64,000 nucleotides of DNA from CAZEER01 sp964586315 (GCA_964586315.1 CAZPHE010000002.1:1-64000); one strand, 5' to 3'; numbered from the stretch's first letter, positions 8,985-18,698 are shown. A program made the numbers and translations. Notes: generated from the sequence alone by a model not told the origin.

Positions 8985-11900
8985 ATGAAACAAATATTGA
9001 AAATATTTTTTCTGCTCGCTTTTGTTGCTAGTGCTTGGTCTCAAACGACTGGGAAACTCAGTGGAACGGTTACAGGCGATGATGGTGCACCACTAGCTGG
9101 TGCAAACGTTTTTGTTACCGGTACTGGTTCAGGTGCATCATCCGATGCAGATGGTGCTTTTCAAATATTAAATGTCCCCGCTGGATCGTATACGGTTAAA
9201 GCAACATATATTGGGTATAGCGCAAAGGAAGTAACCGGTGTAAGAGTTATTTCTGGTTTAAATACTGAAGTAAACTTTTCTCTTACAACAAGTACAATTG
9301 AAGGAGATGTTGTCCAGGTTACAGCTGAAAAACCATTGATTCAAAAAGATGAAACATCATCCATCAATGTAGTAACTAGTGAGCAGCTTGAAAATATGCC
9401 TATTAGAAGTTTAGACGCTGTGCTTGCTACTATGCCTGGTGTTGTTGTCCAAAATAACGATGTTCACATTCGTGGCGGTAGGGATAATGAAGTTGCTTAT
9501 TATTTAAATGGTGCTTCGACAACAAATCTAGCAAATCGTGAAAATTTAGTTTATGTACCTCAAGAGGCTATTGAAGAACTGCAGGTCCAGGTCGGTGGGT
9601 ATGATGCTGAAGTTAGTGGGGCAAATTCTGGTGTAGTAAAGCGTTCATTAAAATCTGGAACCACAAATTATACTGGTTCTTTTTCACTTCAAAATGATGG
9701 AGGTGAGGCAGGAAGCAATGCGCTTTTAGGTGATGGATATTCATATGGGCATTCAACACTTGTTGCATCGGTTAGCGGACCTATTGTTCCTGGAATGGAA
9801 AGCCTGCGTTTCTTTGGCGCTATGGAGCAAACAAAGAAAGAAGACCCATATGTTAAGGTTGCTAACGCATTTGAATTTCTTGGTCAAGTTGATGAGCAAC
9901 CAGCGAATGCTTCATACCCAGATCAGTTTGATCTTACATGGAGTGATGGGGTGACTCCTGGTAGTGACGATGAGTTTACAAACCTTACTGGTACTGTAAC
10001 CTATGATGCAGGTCCATTGCGTGCCACTGTAGGCTTTGTCAATAATTCTAGCACAAATAACTATGGTGGTGGGATTATGTCTCAGCTAAGATGGGGTGGA
10101 GCAACAATCCATACCCAAGATGATACGGGCGCATTTACAAATCCTGTCACAATTGATCCCAGATACGCCTATCAAGAAGCAAGCTCTAATATGCTCACAG
10201 CAGAATTAACGTTTGCATTAGGCGCAAATACAGTATTGAGAGCGAATGGCAGCACTTACAGTGAAAGTAAAGAAACTTTAGATAGCTGGTTCAAAGCGGA
10301 TTGGCAGAGTTGGCATGATTCCGCTGCTGTACAAGCGCAAATTGGGATATCAGATGTGGATTCAATTGGTGGCTGGTCTCCATTTAAAAGCATGTATTCC
10401 CAAAAGTCAAGTTACATGGTTAACGGAATGAGTTTTTCTAGACCAGGTACGCGTCCTTCTAGTTATTACAAAAGTTCCTATGACAAAGTAGGATTTTCTG
10501 CAAGCATTCAACATGTTATGGGTGCGCATGATATTAAAGCTGGTATGGATTTTAGTCAGCATACGATGAGAGATTATTATGCTAATCCATCAGTAATGAA
10601 ATTTGCTCTTGATTCCGAAACGGCTCTTAATCGCTATGGTCATAGTGGGTATGGTAGTTTTGATGCTATTCCAGCATGGGAGTGGCGTTACTATATAGAT
10701 GGTTATGGCTATGATCATAATGGGGCAGAAATAGATGACAGAAAATTTTATATAAGTGATGTCCCTGGGGTAGCAAATCAAGACACGTCTTATCTTGATG
10801 GAGCTAAAACCCCATCTGAAGTTGGTTTCTACATTCAAGATAAAATGGAATATGATGATATCATCGTTAATGTTGGTTTAAGAATAGATCAATTAAACCC
10901 ATCTGAAACAGCGCCAGTAAATGCAAACGAGCTCTATTTTTATAACGTGTCAAAATATGTTGATCCGAGCACTTGGAGTGATGTAGAGACTTATACTGAA
11001 GTGCAGCCTCGAATTGGGGTTTCATTCCCATTTACTGATCGCACTAATGTTTATGGTTATTATGGTCGTTTTTCTCAGCTTGTTGATTTGAACTCAATGT
11101 ATTACACTGCGATGGATTACCGTCAGCAGATGAACACAGGTGGTTATTACTATATTAGTCCAGTTGGTTTTGGTTTAGAGCCTGTGCGCACTACACAGTA
11201 TGAGATTGGTTTTAAACAAGCAATCTCTGATGATGCAGCGCTTAAAGTAACCGGTTTCTATAAAAATCAAAAAGGCTTAATACAGGCAGATCGTGTTGAA
11301 GAATATCTTGGTCAGTTAGATGGTGCGTACAACTATGTACGAAATGGAGATTTTGCAACGACTAAAGGTTTGGAGTTTTCTCTGGCACTTCGCAGGGTAA
11401 ATGGGTTAGCTGTGAACATGAATTATACTGTTTCACAGGCTGAAGGTACAGGTTCTGGGCGTTCAAGCTATTTGGCAGCGTTAGATAGACAATCTGAACC
11501 ACCTCTAATGGTAAACCCGGTTGATTTTAACCAAGCGCATTCTGGTTCAGTTAATCTTGATTACCGTCTAAGTGGAACAAATACATTACTTGATGGTTTA
11601 GGAAGTAATATGCTGTTTACTTTCAATAGTGGACATGCATTTACCTATGTATATAGACCGATTGGTGGTCAGGTAAGCGCATACAACGCAGGTGTTGATT
11701 ATATGTTAGATACCCGTTCAAGACAAGCTCTTGAACCAATTGGTGCTTCAACTACTCCATGGGTTTATAATCTTGATTTAAAATTAGATAAGCGTTTCGA
11801 ACTTGCCGGAAGGTACGGTGTGACATTATTTGCTCGAGTTAATAATTTACTTGATCGCAGAAATGCATTAAATGTTTATCAGGCTACTGGTTCAGCTACT

Positions 11901-12107
11901 GATGATGGTTTCTATGGCAATGAAGTGTATTCACAGGCTTTTATTGATCAGTATGGTCAAGACCCAGATGGTGATGGTGTTACAGACTATGAGGAAATGT
12001 ATCGAGCTATCAATATTGATAATGATGAGTCCTATCGTACACAGGTTGGAGGACGACTTATCAGTGCACCTAGACAGGTCTTTTTAGGCTTATCGGTTGA
12101 TTTCTAA
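8985..12107 (+). CDS. TonB-dependent outer membrane receptor with carboxypeptidase-like domain
   Basis: 1040 residues from the ATG at 8985, chosen because GGAGG lies seven bases upstream and a signal peptide (MKQILKIFFLLAFVASAWSQ) follows at once. After the signal come a carboxypeptidase regulatory-like domain (about 24-105: GKLSGTVTGDDGAPLAGANV), a TonB-box-like segment near VVQVTAEKP, a plug domain with NNDVHIRGGRDNEV, and a large beta-barrel ending in terminal Phe. A calcium-loop-like DPDGDGVTDYEE sits in one of the last loops, which is unusual for a barrel. The architecture is SusC/OmpA-type import across the outer membrane; the substrate is unknown. It is first in a module with the secreted protein and PorV-like genes. 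Confidence 0.93.
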   Translation: MKQILKIFFLLAFVASAWSQTTGKLSGTVTGDDGAPLAGANVFVTGTGSGASSDADGAFQILNVPAGSYTVKATYIGYSAKEVTGVRVISGLNTEVNFSLTTSTIEGDVVQVTAEKPLIQKDETSSINVVTSEQLENMPIRSLDAVLATMPGVVVQNNDVHIRGGRDNEVAYYLNGASTTNLANRENLVYVPQEAIEELQVQVGGYDAEVSGANSGVVKRSLKSGTTNYTGSFSLQNDGGEAGSNALLGDGYSYGHSTLVASVSGPIVPGMESLRFFGAMEQTKKEDPYVKVANAFEFLGQVDEQPANASYPDQFDLTWSDGVTPGSDDEFTNLTGTVTYDAGPLRATVGFVNNSSTNNYGGGIMSQLRWGGATIHTQDDTGAFTNPVTIDPRYAYQEASSNMLTAELTFALGANTVLRANGSTYSESKETLDSWFKADWQSWHDSAAVQAQIGISDVDSIGGWSPFKSMYSQKSSYMVNGMSFSRPGTRPSSYYKSSYDKVGFSASIQHVMGAHDIKAGMDFSQHTMRDYYANPSVMKFALDSETALNRYGHSGYGSFDAIPAWEWRYYIDGYGYDHNGAEIDDRKFYISDVPGVANQDTSYLDGAKTPSEVGFYIQDKMEYDDIIVNVGLRIDQLNPSETAPVNANELYFYNVSKYVDPSTWSDVETYTEVQPRIGVSFPFTDRTNVYGYYGRFSQLVDLNSMYYTAMDYRQQMNTGGYYYISPVGFGLEPVRTTQYEIGFKQAISDDAALKVTGFYKNQKGLIQADRVEEYLGQLDGAYNYVRNGDFATTKGLEFSLALRRVNGLAVNMNYTVSQAEGTGSGRSSYLAALDRQSEPPLMVNPVDFNQAHSGSVNLDYRLSGTNTLLDGLGSNMLFTFNSGHAFTYVYRPIGGQVSAYNAGVDYMLDTRSRQALEPIGASTTPWVYNLDLKLDKRFELAGRYGVTLFARVNNLLDRRNALNVYQATGSATDDGFYGNEVYSQAFIDQYGQDPDGDGVTDYEEMYRAINIDNDESYRTQVGGRLISAPRQVFLGLSVDF

Positions 12108-12136
12108 TTATTAAAATTAAAAGGGATAGAGAAAAC

Positions 12137-15100
12137 ATGAAGTATCTTCAATTCATAATTGCTGGAGCATTAATTGTGTCCAGTGTTTTTGCGAAAGAAC
12201 TTCCAGAGAACCAATCTTGGAATAATATTCGCTTTTCTCCAAAACTAGCCACAGATGATCCTGCATATTCCTTAATCAATATAGGAAACTTTGGATATTG
12301 GCAAAAATACGATGCGTATTCTGCGCATACACCTTCAGGGAATAGTGGAGGAATTTATCCGCGTGGTACAGCTGCTAATATATATCTTGATGGTGTGTTA
12401 GTGGGTGGTTATACGGGTGGCAACTTGTTGCATGTTTCCGGGTCAATCTATTCAAATGGAATGGTTTCTGGATATATAGATGATTCTGGAAACCTCCAAT
12501 CTGGTGGTGCTGTTAGGTTATATCGTATACGTAAAGGCTGGGAAACGTTAACCTATGATCAGGTTCGTCTGGATGCGGCTGAAATTTATGAGACTACCGT
12601 TTCTGGTGTGACAGATGCCCAGATCCAGTTAGTACTTGATCAGTATGAAGCTGATTGGAACAACTGGCCTGTAGATTTGGGTGCTCCATTCTATGATTTA
12701 GATAATGATGGTGTCTATGAGCCTGAGGCTGGAGAAACGCCTGGTATTGCAGATGCGGATCAGGTTATCTGGTATGTTGTTTCTGACGCAGATGTAGGAA
12801 CGACGTCTGCTCTTTATGGTTGCACGCCAATTGGTATAGAAGTACAATATACACTTTGGGGTTATAATCAGCCTGGAGCAGCTCTAGGGCAGATTGTTTT
12901 TAAAAATGTTCGCGTTATTAATAAGGGATCTGCAGATCTCACAGACGCCTATATTTCGCTATGGTCTGACCCTGATGTTGGAGACTATACTAATGACTTT
13001 GTTGGTGTGGATACGTCTCTTAGTTTGATGTTTTCATACAATGGAGTTGCTGATGATGGTGATTACGCAGCCTATGGTTTAGCACCTGCGGCAGTTGGTT
13101 ATGACTTCTTCGCAGGACCTGTAGTTGAAAGCCCAGGAGATACAGCAATCTTTAACCTCAAGAAAAAACCAGGTTATAAAAACTTAGGCGCTTCTAGCTT
13201 TGGTTATTTTGTAGCTGGCGGGGTTTACTCCGACCCGGGGCCCTATGGTGATACTGAAGGTGCTCGTGAGTACTACAACTTAATGCGCGGCTATGCTCCT
13301 ACGGATGATCTTGATAATCCTACTGCGTGGATTGATTCTTCCAGTGGTTCTTATGTTGAAACCAAATTTCCACTGGCTGGAGATCCGGTAGCAGGAACTG
13401 GTGATTTAGACTCTGGACCTGCGGATCGTCGCATGCTTATTAATTCTGGGCCATTTACTCTTGCTGTAGGAGACACTCAGGATGTGGTTACAGCGGTTAT
13501 TGGTGGTATAGGAGATTCATATCTGTCATCAGTGACAGATGTTAAAAATTCAGATCTTGTTGCGCAAACCTTATTTGATGATTTATTTCAATCGGTGCCA
13601 TCTGCGCCTCCAGCACCAGTGGTTGAAGCAACGCCTTTTGAAGATCAGGTGTTGCTTGATTGGTCTGGTCTTGAATCGGTTTCTGCAACAGAAAGTTCTA
13701 ACATTTCTGGGTATGCTTTTGAAGGATATAATGTTTACCAGTTACCAAGTGCTACAGCAACAAAAAATGAAGCTGTTAGAATTGGAACATTTGACATTAA
13801 TAATGGTGTTCAAACTATTAACGGAAACGTATTTGTTCCTGAATATGGTACTACTGTTAATGTTCCTGTTCAGTTTGGACTTGATAAAGGTGTTAAGAGA
13901 CAATTGCTTATTTCAATGGATTATCTAACTGGTGGTCCTTTATATGTTGGCTCAGAATATTATTTTGCAGTAACAGCATATAACCATAATGCTACTCCAC
14001 CACTTATTGAAGATAAAGCTTTAGAAACGGCTTTGACTCCAGTATATGTAAGGTTGAAGCCAGCAGATTTTGGAACTAGATATACGGCAAGCGCAGGAGA
14101 TGGTTTAGAAATAACCCATACTGGCCCAGGTCAGGGTGAAGCTTCTGCTACTGTTACTAATCCGGCTGCCTTAACAGGAGATACATATCGTATTTCTTTT
14201 GAAGATGGTTCATATGTGCATGTAAATGGTGATACCATTACTGGAACTCTTTGGTCACTTACAAATACCACTCAAGGGACAACGCCAGTAACGGCTTTTA
14301 AGCAGGGGACTAATCAACTTGATTCAGATCAGCCTATTGTTGATGGTGTTCAAGTTGTTGTTAGTGGTCCTTTACCAGCTACAATTATTGAAATTGATGA
14401 ATATGCAACTTGGCCAAGTAACGCCACTCTTGTTGATGGAACCACAGATTCGCATCTTGCTCCAAGCTTAAGTCAGACAGGGTTAATCTGGGATAACAGA
14501 GCAGGGGGTGTTAATCTTCCAGCGTATTCACGTGATTATGATCGTTTTGACTTCTGGGGTTTTGATGATTTTATTATAGATTTTGGTGATTCTTCATTAA
14601 CATGGGACTATATACATGAAGGTGTACATATGGGTGATACCAACGGTGATGGAGATTCAACTGATGTAATCTATACACCTTTCGCAGTGTACAGAGTAAA
14701 ACCATTTGGTGGTGATACAATTCGTTTATTTGGTGGATTTTGGGATACTAATGGTGATGGTGCATGGAGTGTTAATGTTGGTATAGATGAAGCAGGCGAA
14801 ACGATATATGATTGGGCTGGACCAACATATGGTGCAGAAGCTTGGGAACCTATCTATTGCTGGCAAGGTTATGATGCTGATGGTAATGAAATAGAATATG
14901 ATCCTGCAAATGATGACCAGTATATTGCAGATAATTGGTTGGGAACGTCTGCCAATACAACATGGGGTGGTGGCACTGGAGAATTTCATTATCCATGGGT
15001 AACAGCAACATTGCTATGTGCTTACTATGGTCCCGATGCAAATGGAGTTTATGGTTTAGGATCCAGTGAAGGTGGTGTCGCTGCATTGCCACAAATTGGA

Positions 15101-15562
15101 AATTATGATAAGTACGGTACACAACTAACTGCAAATCACTATTTTATATTCCAGACTGCTAAAGGAAATACTGCGGATGATATCTTTGAGTTTACAACTA
15201 CAGCACCTACTACAAGTGCAGAACTAACTGAAGAAGATCTGGATATGATTAATGTTTTCCCAAATCCTTATTATGCTTCAAATAGTCAGGAAACGAACAG
15301 ATTCGACCATTTTGTTACTTTTAACCACCTGCCAGATGATGGAACTGATATTACTATTAAGTTATACAGCATTGATGGTGTAATGGTTAGAAAATTAGAA
15401 GCTGCAGCCAATGAGAATCAGTATCTACAATGGGATTTGCGTAATAGCAGCGACCTCCCAGTGGCTAGTGGTCCTTATGTTGCCCATGTTAAAACTGCTC
15501 ATGGGGAAAGGGTTCTAAAGCTATATGTTGTACAACGTAATCAAGTAGTACAATACTACTAA
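12137..15562 (+). CDS. Large secreted protein with type IX-like C-terminal sorting domain
   Basis: 1141 residues with a signal peptide (MKYLQFIIAGALIVSSVFA). The body is rich in Gly, Asp and aromatic residues and has several Asp-rich calcium-binding-like loops (DLDNDGVYEPEAG near 196, DTNGDGDSTD and DTNGDGAWSV near 830-880). A fibronectin-III-like segment begins near residue 488 (PSAPPAPVVEATPFEDQVLL). The last 95 residues, from VFPNPYY to LKLYVVQR, resemble the FlgD/type A C-terminal domain used for type IX secretion in the FCB group. AAGGGA lies upstream of the ATG. I recognise no enzyme domain; the context suggests a surface partner of the TonB receptor, secreted with help of the PorV-like protein. 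Confidence 0.85.
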   Translation: MKYLQFIIAGALIVSSVFAKELPENQSWNNIRFSPKLATDDPAYSLINIGNFGYWQKYDAYSAHTPSGNSGGIYPRGTAANIYLDGVLVGGYTGGNLLHVSGSIYSNGMVSGYIDDSGNLQSGGAVRLYRIRKGWETLTYDQVRLDAAEIYETTVSGVTDAQIQLVLDQYEADWNNWPVDLGAPFYDLDNDGVYEPEAGETPGIADADQVIWYVVSDADVGTTSALYGCTPIGIEVQYTLWGYNQPGAALGQIVFKNVRVINKGSADLTDAYISLWSDPDVGDYTNDFVGVDTSLSLMFSYNGVADDGDYAAYGLAPAAVGYDFFAGPVVESPGDTAIFNLKKKPGYKNLGASSFGYFVAGGVYSDPGPYGDTEGAREYYNLMRGYAPTDDLDNPTAWIDSSSGSYVETKFPLAGDPVAGTGDLDSGPADRRMLINSGPFTLAVGDTQDVVTAVIGGIGDSYLSSVTDVKNSDLVAQTLFDDLFQSVPSAPPAPVVEATPFEDQVLLDWSGLESVSATESSNISGYAFEGYNVYQLPSATATKNEAVRIGTFDINNGVQTINGNVFVPEYGTTVNVPVQFGLDKGVKRQLLISMDYLTGGPLYVGSEYYFAVTAYNHNATPPLIEDKALETALTPVYVRLKPADFGTRYTASAGDGLEITHTGPGQGEASATVTNPAALTGDTYRISFEDGSYVHVNGDTITGTLWSLTNTTQGTTPVTAFKQGTNQLDSDQPIVDGVQVVVSGPLPATIIEIDEYATWPSNATLVDGTTDSHLAPSLSQTGLIWDNRAGGVNLPAYSRDYDRFDFWGFDDFIIDFGDSSLTWDYIHEGVHMGDTNGDGDSTDVIYTPFAVYRVKPFGGDTIRLFGGFWDTNGDGAWSVNVGIDEAGETIYDWAGPTYGAEAWEPIYCWQGYDADGNEIEYDPANDDQYIADNWLGTSANTTWGGGTGEFHYPWVTATLLCAYYGPDANGVYGLGSSEGGVAALPQIGNYDKYGTQLTANHYFIFQTAKGNTADDIFEFTTTAPTTSAELTEEDLDMINVFPNPYYASNSQETNRFDHFVTFNHLPDDGTDITIKLYSIDGVMVRKLEAAANENQYLQWDLRNSSDLPVASGPYVAHVKTAHGERVLKLYVVQRNQVVQYY

Positions 15563-15586
15563 TCAAATTTGATAACGGAGATAAAA

Positions 15587-16603
15587 ATGATTAAAGCAAT
15601 TAAAATAGTTTTAACGTCAATGTTAACATTAGCCATCTTGATTGGTGGTGATGAATCCCGGATAGGCACAAGCGGTGGTAACCAGGTTTTGGTTCCTGTT
15701 GGAGCTAGGGGGATTGCAATGGCAGGATCCGAACGAGTTTTTTCAAGTGGATTAGAATCAGTTTATTGGAATCCTGCAGGTCTAGCTCGTACTACTACTA
15801 CATCAGCGTTAGCAACTAGTATGGATCTATTTAATGATATCGGAGTGAGTTACTTTGGTGCAGCATCAGACTTTGGCGCATTAGGTGCATTGGGATTGAC
15901 AGTCAAGTCCATTGATATGGGGGATATCCCTGTCACAACTGTTGAAGATATGGATGGTGCAGGTGGAGGTACCTTCAAGCCTACTCTTTCAACAATGGGG
16001 CTAACTTATGCAAATGCATTTTCAGATCGTGCTAATTTTGGAGTGACTGCGAAAGTTGTTTATGAAAGTATTCCACGTGCTAGTGCTTCTGCATTCGCTT
16101 TCGATATTGGAGTTCAATACACTGGTTTTGCTGGCATGGATGGATTAGGTCTTGCACTAAGCCTTAATAATATTGGGACAGATATGCATTACACAGGAAG
16201 TGGACTAACGAATAACGCAACTGGCGATAATGGGATTTCAGATTTTTATAATCTAGAATCTTCCTATGATAAACTTCCATCAACGTACAATATGTCACTC
16301 TCTTATAGTGTGGCGGGTGCTATCCTAGGTATGACTTTTACAAGTCATAATTTTTCCTATGATGAATTAAATCTAGGCGCAGAATATACACTGATGGATA
16401 TGATCCACTTGCGAGCCGGTATGACAAGTCCTATGCTAGAAGAAGAGTCTCTAAATACGGATGAAACACTTTTTAGTATGAACTTTGGTGCTGGTTTAAA
16501 TTATGCACTTTATGGTGTAAATATGGTTGTTGATTTTACGATGAGAAACCAAGGTGATTATTTTGGTACAAGTAATGTGCTAAGTTTAGGATTATTATTT
16601 TAA
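15587..16603 (+). CDS. PorV/PorQ-like outer membrane beta-barrel protein
   Basis: 338 residues from the ATG at 15587, selected over an in-frame TTG at 15569 because ACGGAG lies six bases before it. After a signal peptide the N-terminal hallmark is VPVGARGIAMAGSERVFSSG followed by VYWNPAGLA, typical of the PorV/PorQ (UPF0164-type) barrels. The chain ends in alternating hydrophobic strands with LSLGLLF. PorV in Bacteroidota acts as the shuttle for type IX cargo proteins after export. Its position straight behind a protein with a type IX-like C-terminal domain supports this role, by inference. A terminator follows. Confidence 0.85.
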   Translation: MIKAIKIVLTSMLTLAILIGGDESRIGTSGGNQVLVPVGARGIAMAGSERVFSSGLESVYWNPAGLARTTTTSALATSMDLFNDIGVSYFGAASDFGALGALGLTVKSIDMGDIPVTTVEDMDGAGGGTFKPTLSTMGLTYANAFSDRANFGVTAKVVYESIPRASASAFAFDIGVQYTGFAGMDGLGLALSLNNIGTDMHYTGSGLTNNATGDNGISDFYNLESSYDKLPSTYNMSLSYSVAGAILGMTFTSHNFSYDELNLGAEYTLMDMIHLRAGMTSPMLEEESLNTDETLFSMNFGAGLNYALYGVNMVVDFTMRNQGDYFGTSNVLSLGLLF

Positions 16604-16620
16604 TAATCTAAAAAAACTAG

Positions 16621-16652
16621 AAAAAAGGGGCAGGTATCTGCCCTTTTTTTTT
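16621..16652. terminator. Bidirectional rho-independent terminator
   Basis: Stem GGGCAG (16628-16633), loop GTAT, stem CTGCCC (16638-16643), flanked by an A-run on the left and eight T on the right, so it works on both strands. It lies between the convergent PorV-like gene and the M23 peptidase gene; the last bases overlap the end of the latter. Confidence 0.9.
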
Positions 16653-17379
16653 AATTAAATATATTATGAAGCATATTATAAAGTTCAGGATTTGGAAGGT
16701 TTTTTCCGAGGTATATCTCTTGATTCCCTTTTTGTAAAATCATTTCCCAGTGCAGGTGAGAGCCTGTTTTGGATCCCAAGGTACTTTCTCGCATACCGGT
16801 ATTTCCTGAATTTCCCAATATTTGACCTCTTTTAACTATAGTACCCGGAGTAATATTATTTTCAATATGAGATAAATGGGCATAAATTGTTACAGTTCTA
16901 AATCCTTTGACTAAATTAAAACCATGATCTAAAAAAACTGCTTTTCCCAAAAGAACGCTATTAAATATATCCGAAGGAGTATCACCTAATTTAGAACTCG
17001 CTTCGAGCAGATCCTTTCTAAAATCAGCGGGGACTTCTTTAAAATTATGATCTGCTCTTACTACAATCCCATCTGCAACAACTTTAACTGGAGTTCCCCA
17101 ATTCGCAAAAAAATCGATTCCTCGATGAATTCCATTTCTATATTTTCTAGGAGCATTAGGTAAGCGCATAGTTCGTTTTGGCACAGGAACACCATCACAA
17201 GGAAGTAGCAATTTTAACGAGTCCACCCAATTTTTATCAAATTCAAATAAAATTTTTGGTGTTTCAATAGGTTTTTTTTTAATGATTGATAAAATTGAAA
17301 CTGGGGAATTTTTTGGAAATTCACTTGATTGCCCATGTGCAATTTGTAAAGATAATAATAAAAGGAAAAAAGGTTTCAT
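16651..17379 (-). CDS. Secreted M23 family metallopeptidase
   Basis: 242 residues with a signal peptide (MKPFFLLLLSLQIAHGQ). The LytM domain occupies about 80-220: zinc ligands His85 and Asp89 in HRGIDF, His168 in IYAHLSHI, and His208/His210 in GSHLHWEM, with the usual GNSGNTG turn before them. All active-site residues are intact, so it is probably a peptidoglycan endopeptidase or cell-wall remodelling enzyme. An insertion of about 35 residues (113-147) separates the first strands from VFLDHGFN. The start ATG abuts the stop of the AroQ-like gene; the two are likely in one transcript. Confidence 0.9.
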   Translation of the reverse strand: MKPFFLLLLSLQIAHGQSSEFPKNSPVSILSIIKKKPIETPKILFEFDKNWVDSLKLLLPCDGVPVPKRTMRLPNAPRKYRNGIHRGIDFFANWGTPVKVVADGIVVRADHNFKEVPADFRKDLLEASSKLGDTPSDIFNSVLLGKAVFLDHGFNLVKGFRTVTIYAHLSHIENNITPGTIVKRGQILGNSGNTGMRESTLGSKTGSHLHWEMILQKGNQEIYLGKNLPNPELYNMLHNIFN

Positions 17380-17802
17380 TTATGGCAAAAGAAAGGATAG
17401 CCCTTTAATGCAGGTTTTAGTGGGTTCGCCGTTAAATGATTTTAAATTATTGCCAACCATAATTGATTCTTCTTGTGGTGTACCAAAAGAATATTTTGGA
17501 TTAAAATAAATCACAGCAGTTTTAATATTAATTAAATTTATTGTTTCTAAAATCGTGAACTCATTTTTTGCCCAAGATGTTGGTATAAAAAGTAATCCAT
17601 TTGCCCAATTACGATTTCTTTGTAAAAAATTAATTGCTTGAAATTGCTTATGGGTTTGTAAAAATTTTAGTTTAACATCGTTCTTAACAACGGAGTTCCT
17701 AATGGATTTATTAAGCCTGTCAAGAGTAAGCCTATAATTTATATTTGCTGATTTTAACCCAAGTAAATTTAGATTTGGCCCTTGTAAAATTAAAATATTC
17801 AT
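17380..17802 (-). CDS. Degenerate type II 3-dehydroquinate dehydratase (AroQ-like)
   Basis: 140 residues with the AroQ N-terminus (MNILILQGPNLNLLG) and overall length. Compared by eye with the Mycobacterium tuberculosis enzyme, most active-site residues are replaced: Arg19 by Lys, Tyr24 by Asn (a Tyr is one residue later), Asn75 by Ile, His81 by Lys, Glu99 by Val and His101 by Tyr. The QSN.E motif reads QTHKQF and the NAGG.THTS loop reads IPTSWAKNEF. Loss of the shikimate reaction is therefore likely. The frame is open and length is kept, which argues against simple decay. The start overlaps the stop of the upstream membrane-protein gene (ATGA). Confidence 0.75.
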   Translation of the reverse strand: MNILILQGPNLNLLGLKSANINYRLTLDRLNKSIRNSVVKNDVKLKFLQTHKQFQAINFLQRNRNWANGLLFIPTSWAKNEFTILETINLINIKTAVIYFNPKYSFGTPQEESIMVGNNLKSFNGEPTKTCIKGLSFLLP

Positions 17803-18182
17803 TGTAATGGAATAAGATTACCTATAATATATCCGATGATCATTCCAATTAAAAGAGCTAGCGTTAAAATTCTTCCTCTTGCGAATTCAGTTGCATAACC
17901 TTTTTTTATAGCTATTCCCGATACTAAAGTTCCCATAGCATTCAACAACCAAAAAACAGGTATAGTTACAATTTTAATTATCATTGGTCCAATAATGGGA
18001 ATTGTTGCAACAAGAGCACCAATCCCTACAAAGGCTTCAGTGAATACACTTACTACAAATGCTGAAAAAACTATCATTTTTTTATCTATACCATAATTAA
18101 TTGCAAAAGTGATAATCACCGCAATTAATATCCAAAAAAGCAATTTTTTATAATAGATTTTAAATATGTTTACTTTTTTCAT
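17799..18182 (-). CDS. Small polytopic membrane protein of unknown function
   Basis: 127 residues from the ATG at 18182 (MKKVNIFKIYYKK); an in-frame GTG at 18218 would add 12 residues and has no better ribosome site. Three to four membrane segments are visible: about 14-33, 36-60, 65-85 and 100-125. The central stretch is Gly/Ala/Ile rich (VGIGALVATIPIIGPMIIK) and a basic loop (KKGYATEFARGR) lies before the last helix. I do not recognise the family. It overlaps the AroQ-like gene by four bases (ATGA). Confidence 0.65.
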   Translation of the reverse strand: MKKVNIFKIYYKKLLFWILIAVIITFAINYGIDKKMIVFSAFVVSVFTEAFVGIGALVATIPIIGPMIIKIVTIPVFWLLNAMGTLVSGIAIKKGYATEFARGRILTLALLIGMIIGYIIGNLIPLQ

Positions 18183-18266
18183 TTGAATAAGATAATTATT
18201 TAAGCCTAATAAAAACACTTATATGTAATTTAAAAGGAAAAACAATGGAACGAAGCAATGAAAAAC

Positions 18267-18698
18267 TTATCTAGAATTATATTTTATAATCGTACTATAT
18301 CCGTAAAACTCATTAGACTCTTCTGTGCTGGTGATAATAATTAGTGTACTATCTTCGATTTGATATGTTCCATAAGTAGTATCAGATTCAACAATTATTG
18401 TAATATGATCATGTTCTGCATACCAAAGACCAGATCCATTTTTTTCTATTCCATCATTTATCACGTTGTATGATATGGATCCAGATAACTCAAAAGATAA
18501 AGTTTCCACATTATTTTTATCTTTATAAACTATTGTTATTTCTTCTCTTTTTCCTTTGGTTATGGTAGTCATTGATTCGAATGTCCATGACCCAATTAAT
18601 TGTGAAAGTTCATAATTTAAAATTTTACTCAAGGGGTTTTGCTTTGCATAAAGAAAAATACTTAAGATTAGAAGTGATACAGTATGTACTATTTTCAT
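18267..18698 (-). CDS. Secreted lipocalin-like hypothetical protein
   Basis: 143 residues with a signal peptide (MKIVHTVSLLILSIFLYA). The mature part starts with LIGSWTFESMTT, the GxW pattern seen at the start of lipocalin-like and related small beta-barrel domains, and continues as alternating beta strands (GSGLWYAEHDHITIIVES, GTYQIEDSTLIIITS). It probably forms a small secreted or periplasmic barrel. No ligand can be named. It stands alone, 40 bases after the stop of the DUF3108-like gene's neighbour on the same strand. Confidence 0.6.
   Translation of the reverse strand: MKIVHTVSLLILSIFLYAKQNPLSKILNYELSQLIGSWTFESMTTITKGKREEITIVYKDKNNVETLSFELSGSISYNVINDGIEKNGSGLWYAEHDHITIIVESDTTYGTYQIEDSTLIIITSTEESNEFYGYSTIIKYNSR

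Noticed and set aside
8786..9031. 81-codon open frame in the TonB-module leader
   Set aside because: It runs over the hairpins, the Shine-Dalgarno and the start of the receptor gene in another frame, and has no ribosome site or recognisable protein.
13539..13928. 129-codon frame inside the large secreted protein gene
   Set aside because: Composition follows the shadow of the real frame; no start signal and no protein likeness.
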